Source: JBBRYK01 sp038237665 (GTDB taxonomy: Bacteria; Actinomycetota; Thermoleophilia; Gaiellales; Gaiellaceae). From it: DNA of 8,101 nt. The stretch spans positions 1 to 8,101 of the forward strand of contig JBBRYK010000105.1 in the NCBI GenBank assembly GCA_038237665.1. The letters run 5' to 3'. Shown here piece by piece: positions 6,472 to 8,101 of this stretch. The number at the start of each line of letters is the position of its first letter. The first letter of the stretch is position 1. The notes under the pieces were generated by a model. The model made no database searches. It saw only the letters and a list, made by a program, of their open reading frames with translations, and had not been told where the DNA came from. The translations under genes were made by a program, and so were the position numbers.

Positions 6472-7352
6472 CCGAGCTGGGCTCCGACCGCGAGCGGCGC
6501 GGGCGCCTCGATCACCTCGAGCAGGAGCGCCCCCTCGCCGCAGGCCACGACCGGGCCTTCCGCCCGCTCCTCGAGCACGACGCCCGCAGGCCCGGAGCCG
6601 TCGACCGGCCGCGCCTGCCAGACCACGACCTTGTCGGAACCGAGGTAGGTGAAGGCCCCCGGATAGGGTCGCGTCTGCGCCCGGACCCAGTCGTACAGGA
6701 ATGGCGCGCGCGTCTCCCAGTCGATGATCCCGTCGCTAGGTGTCCGCTTTGGCCAGACGCTGGCGCGGCGCTCGTCCTGCGGAACGCGGGGCGCCGTGCC
6801 GGCGATCAGCCGCGGCACGTACTCGCGGAGGACGTCCAGATGCGCCTGGGAGAGCTTTTCGTACAGCGAGTCGGCCGTCTCGTCGGCCGCGATCTCGACG
6901 ACGGCCTGGCCGACGATCGGGCCGGCGTCGGCGCTCGGGTCGGTGATCTCGAAGAGCGTCGCGCCGGTGCGCGCGAGGCCGCTCAGGATTGCCCACGGGA
7001 TCGGCGCGCGTCCGCGGTGCCGGGGAAGGAGGGACGGGTGCATTCCGAAGACCCCGGCGGGCGCGAGCGCGATGAAGTCCTCGCGCACGAGCTGCGACCA
7101 CCCGACGATGAAGATCAGCTCCGGCTCGAGGGCGCGCACGGCCTCGATCGTCCCGGGCGCGTTGACGTCGGCGGCCTCGATCAGCTCCGCACCGAGCCGC
7201 GCGGCCACCTCGTCGAAGGCGCATTGTCCCGACCGGTTCGGATCGATCGGGCCGGGCAGCGTGACGACTCCGACGATCTCAGCGCCGGCCTCGGCCGCGG
7301 CCTCGAGGCAGTCACGGCCCATCACGTCGAAGCTGACCCAGACCGTGCGCAT
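6468..7352 (-). CDS. Formyltransferase related to methionyl-tRNA formyltransferase (sugar-type candidate)
   Basis: The product is 294 aa from ATG 7352. An N-terminal formyl-transfer domain (1 to about 190) carries GMHPSLLPRHRGRAPIPWAI (103-122) and the acidic motif DAGPI (142-146). H105 and D142 match the catalytic His and Asp of Fmt, ArnA and PurN, which transfer formyl from 10-formyl-tetrahydrofolate. The Asn of the usual N-x-H is Gly (G103). The C-terminal part (about 205-294) has the Formyl_trans_C pattern (KRTPSDGIIDWETR, then RPYPGAFTYL), though it ends slightly short of a typical Fmt of about 310 aa. The locus, the missing Asn and the coupling to a deacetylase argue for amino-sugar N-formylation rather than initiator tRNA formylation. 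Housekeeping Fmt usually lies beside def or priA, neither of which is seen here. The start follows the methyltransferase stop by 3 nt (TGA-GGC-ATG), so it depends on upstream translation. Confidence 0.85.
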   Translation of the reverse strand: MRTVWVSFDVMGRDCLEAAAEAGAEIVGVVTLPGPIDPNRSGQCAFDEVAARLGAELIEAADVNAPGTIEAVRALEPELIFIVGWSQLVREDFIALAPAGVFGMHPSLLPRHRGRAPIPWAILSGLARTGATLFEITDPSADAGPIVGQAVVEIAADETADSLYEKLSQAHLDVLREYVPRLIAGTAPRVPQDERRASVWPKRTPSDGIIDWETRAPFLYDWVRAQTRPYPGAFTYLGSDKVVVWQARPVDGSGPAGVVLEERAEGPVVACGEGALLLEVIEAPAPLAVGAQLG

Positions 7353-7355
7353 GCC

Positions 7356-8054
7356 TCAGCGGATCGCTTTCAGGACACGCCGTGCGGCGCGAGTGACCGG
7401 GTCGGGGACGAGCTTCCGCGCCTTGTACGCAAGCTCGAAGCCCCGCTTGAGGCCGAGGCTGTAGCGCGCGCGGAGCCGGTCTGCCGCCGTGTTCTCGAGC
7501 ACCTTCGTGCCCACCGTGGTCGAGCCGAAGACGAACCGCACGTCCTTGAACTGCGTGCCCCGGTAGATGCTGTCCTCGACGACCCGCTTCGGGCCCTCCC
7601 AGAGCGTCGTGTCGTGCACGGCCACGAAGCCACCCTCGACGACCTTGGGCACCCACTTGTCGAAGTCCTCGCGCACGTCCTCGTATTCGTGCGAGCCGTC
7701 GATGAAGAGCAGCTCGATCGGCTCGTGGAAGTCGTCGGCGGCCGGCTGGGAGAGCGACTGGATCGGCGTGACGAGCTCGACGATGCCGGCGCGCTCGATG
7801 TTCTCCTTGAACTCGCCGAAGCGGTAGTCCGCATGCGGGTCGACGGCGTAGATGGGGACGTTCTTGCCGGCGCGCGACCCGAGCCCCAGGCACGTCGTCG
7901 ACTTCCCCTTCCAGGAGCCGATCTCGACGATCACCCCCTTGCCCGTGCAGCGCTTCGCGAGTTCATAGAGCGCCTCTCCCTCCTCGTCGGTCAACCAACC
8001 GGGGATGTCCGCGATCAGGCGGCGAAGCCTCGTAATCTCTTCGCGATTGGCCAC
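7356..8054 (-). CDS. Class I SAM-dependent methyltransferase (Methyltransf_24-like)
   Basis: This 232-aa protein starts at GTG 8054 and heads the minus-strand operon. It has motif I VEIGSWKGKST (43-53), the acidic end of strand 2 in YAVDPH (D72), then LLFIDGSHEYEDVREDFDKW (115-134) and GGFVAVHDT (141-149). The DGSHxYxxVxxDxxxW and GGxxxxHD patterns are those of Methyltransf_24 and cephalosporin-hydroxylase-like sugar or rhamnosyl O-methyltransferases, where D119, H122, H148 and D149 may contribute to a metal or substrate site. The last 45 residues or so are basic and helical and could touch the membrane or a partner. O-methylation of a sugar in the surface glycan is the likely role. There is no Shine-Dalgarno site before the GTG; the 5' region runs to the window edge and the promoter is only partly visible. 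Confidence 0.85.
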   Translation of the reverse strand: MANREEITRLRRLIADIPGWLTDEEGEALYELAKRCTGKGVIVEIGSWKGKSTTCLGLGSRAGKNVPIYAVDPHADYRFGEFKENIERAGIVELVTPIQSLSQPAADDFHEPIELLFIDGSHEYEDVREDFDKWVPKVVEGGFVAVHDTTLWEGPKRVVEDSIYRGTQFKDVRFVFGSTTVGTKVLENTAADRLRARYSLGLKRGFELAYKARKLVPDPVTRAARRVLKAIR

Positions 8055-8101
8055 GGCAGCCGCCGAGTCTAGTCGTGAGAATAGGCATCAAGCGTGAGCA
8101 C
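8055..8101 (-). promoter_or_regulatory. Upstream region of the minus-strand operon (incomplete)
   Basis: These 47 bases precede the methyltransferase start. On the minus strand TATTCT and TAGACT are weak -10-like hexamers, with TTGATG 14 nt before the latter, shorter than the usual 16-18 nt. No strong promoter can be called and the region is cut by the window edge. On the plus strand a GTG at 8075 opens a frame reading VRIGIKREH to the edge. It could be the first codons of a divergent gene, but there is no ribosome binding site and too little sequence to say. Confidence 0.3.

Noticed and set aside
5557..6648. Plus-strand frame opposite the second deacetylase
   Set aside because: It is the antisense of a gene with canonical AHPDDE and DH motifs, and has no domain of its own.
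6840..8072. 410-aa plus-strand frame opposite the formyltransferase and methyltransferase
   Set aside because: It spans the junction of two real minus-strand genes, is rich in Asp/Arg/Leu/Val as antisense of GC-rich codons, and has no recognisable motif.
8075..8101. Possible divergent gene starting VRIGIKREH
   Set aside because: Only nine codons are visible and there is no ribosome binding site. It could be real, since MRIGI-type starts occur in glycosyltransferases, but cannot be supported here.

Overview
The window is uniformly GC-rich and dense with genes, uses many GTG starts, and has several starts without a clear Shine-Dalgarno site. This suggests a high-GC actinobacterium. A deep-branching group such as Thermoleophilia/Solirubrobacterales is my guess from style and gene content, not something the sequence proves. 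No rRNA, tRNA, CRISPR or insertion sequence was seen.

Layout: 1-281 is a non-coding leader with several short inverted repeats and a strong ribosome binding site. It precedes a plus-strand gene (282-1301) for a secreted, beta-propeller-like protein held in the membrane by a C-terminal helix. A convergent minus-strand gene (1324-1959) encodes a PIG-L/LmbE-type deacetylase. A 28-bp divergent gap then leads to a plus-strand pair: a multi-membrane-span O-antigen ligase/polymerase-like protein (1988-3502) and a GT-C-type polytopic glycosyltransferase (3499-4842), overlapping by 4 nt. A 17-bp perfect palindrome fills the convergent junction at 4842-4858. The rest (8054 down to 4857) is a tight four-gene minus-strand operon: SAM-dependent methyltransferase, Fmt-like formyltransferase, second PIG-L deacetylase, and a membrane-anchored protein with FlgD-type Ig-like domains. 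Its gene junctions are 3 nt apart, a 4-nt overlap, and 4 nt apart.

Read together, this looks like part of a cell-surface glycan locus. The Wzy_C-type and GT-C membrane proteins would build or transfer a lipid-linked glycan on the outer face of the membrane. The deacetylases, formyltransferase and methyltransferase would tailor sugars in the cytoplasm. The most interesting idea is the translationally coupled deacetylase and formyltransferase, which together could turn an N-acetyl sugar into an N-formyl sugar. Substrates and pathway are inference; the enzyme families are supported by visible motifs.
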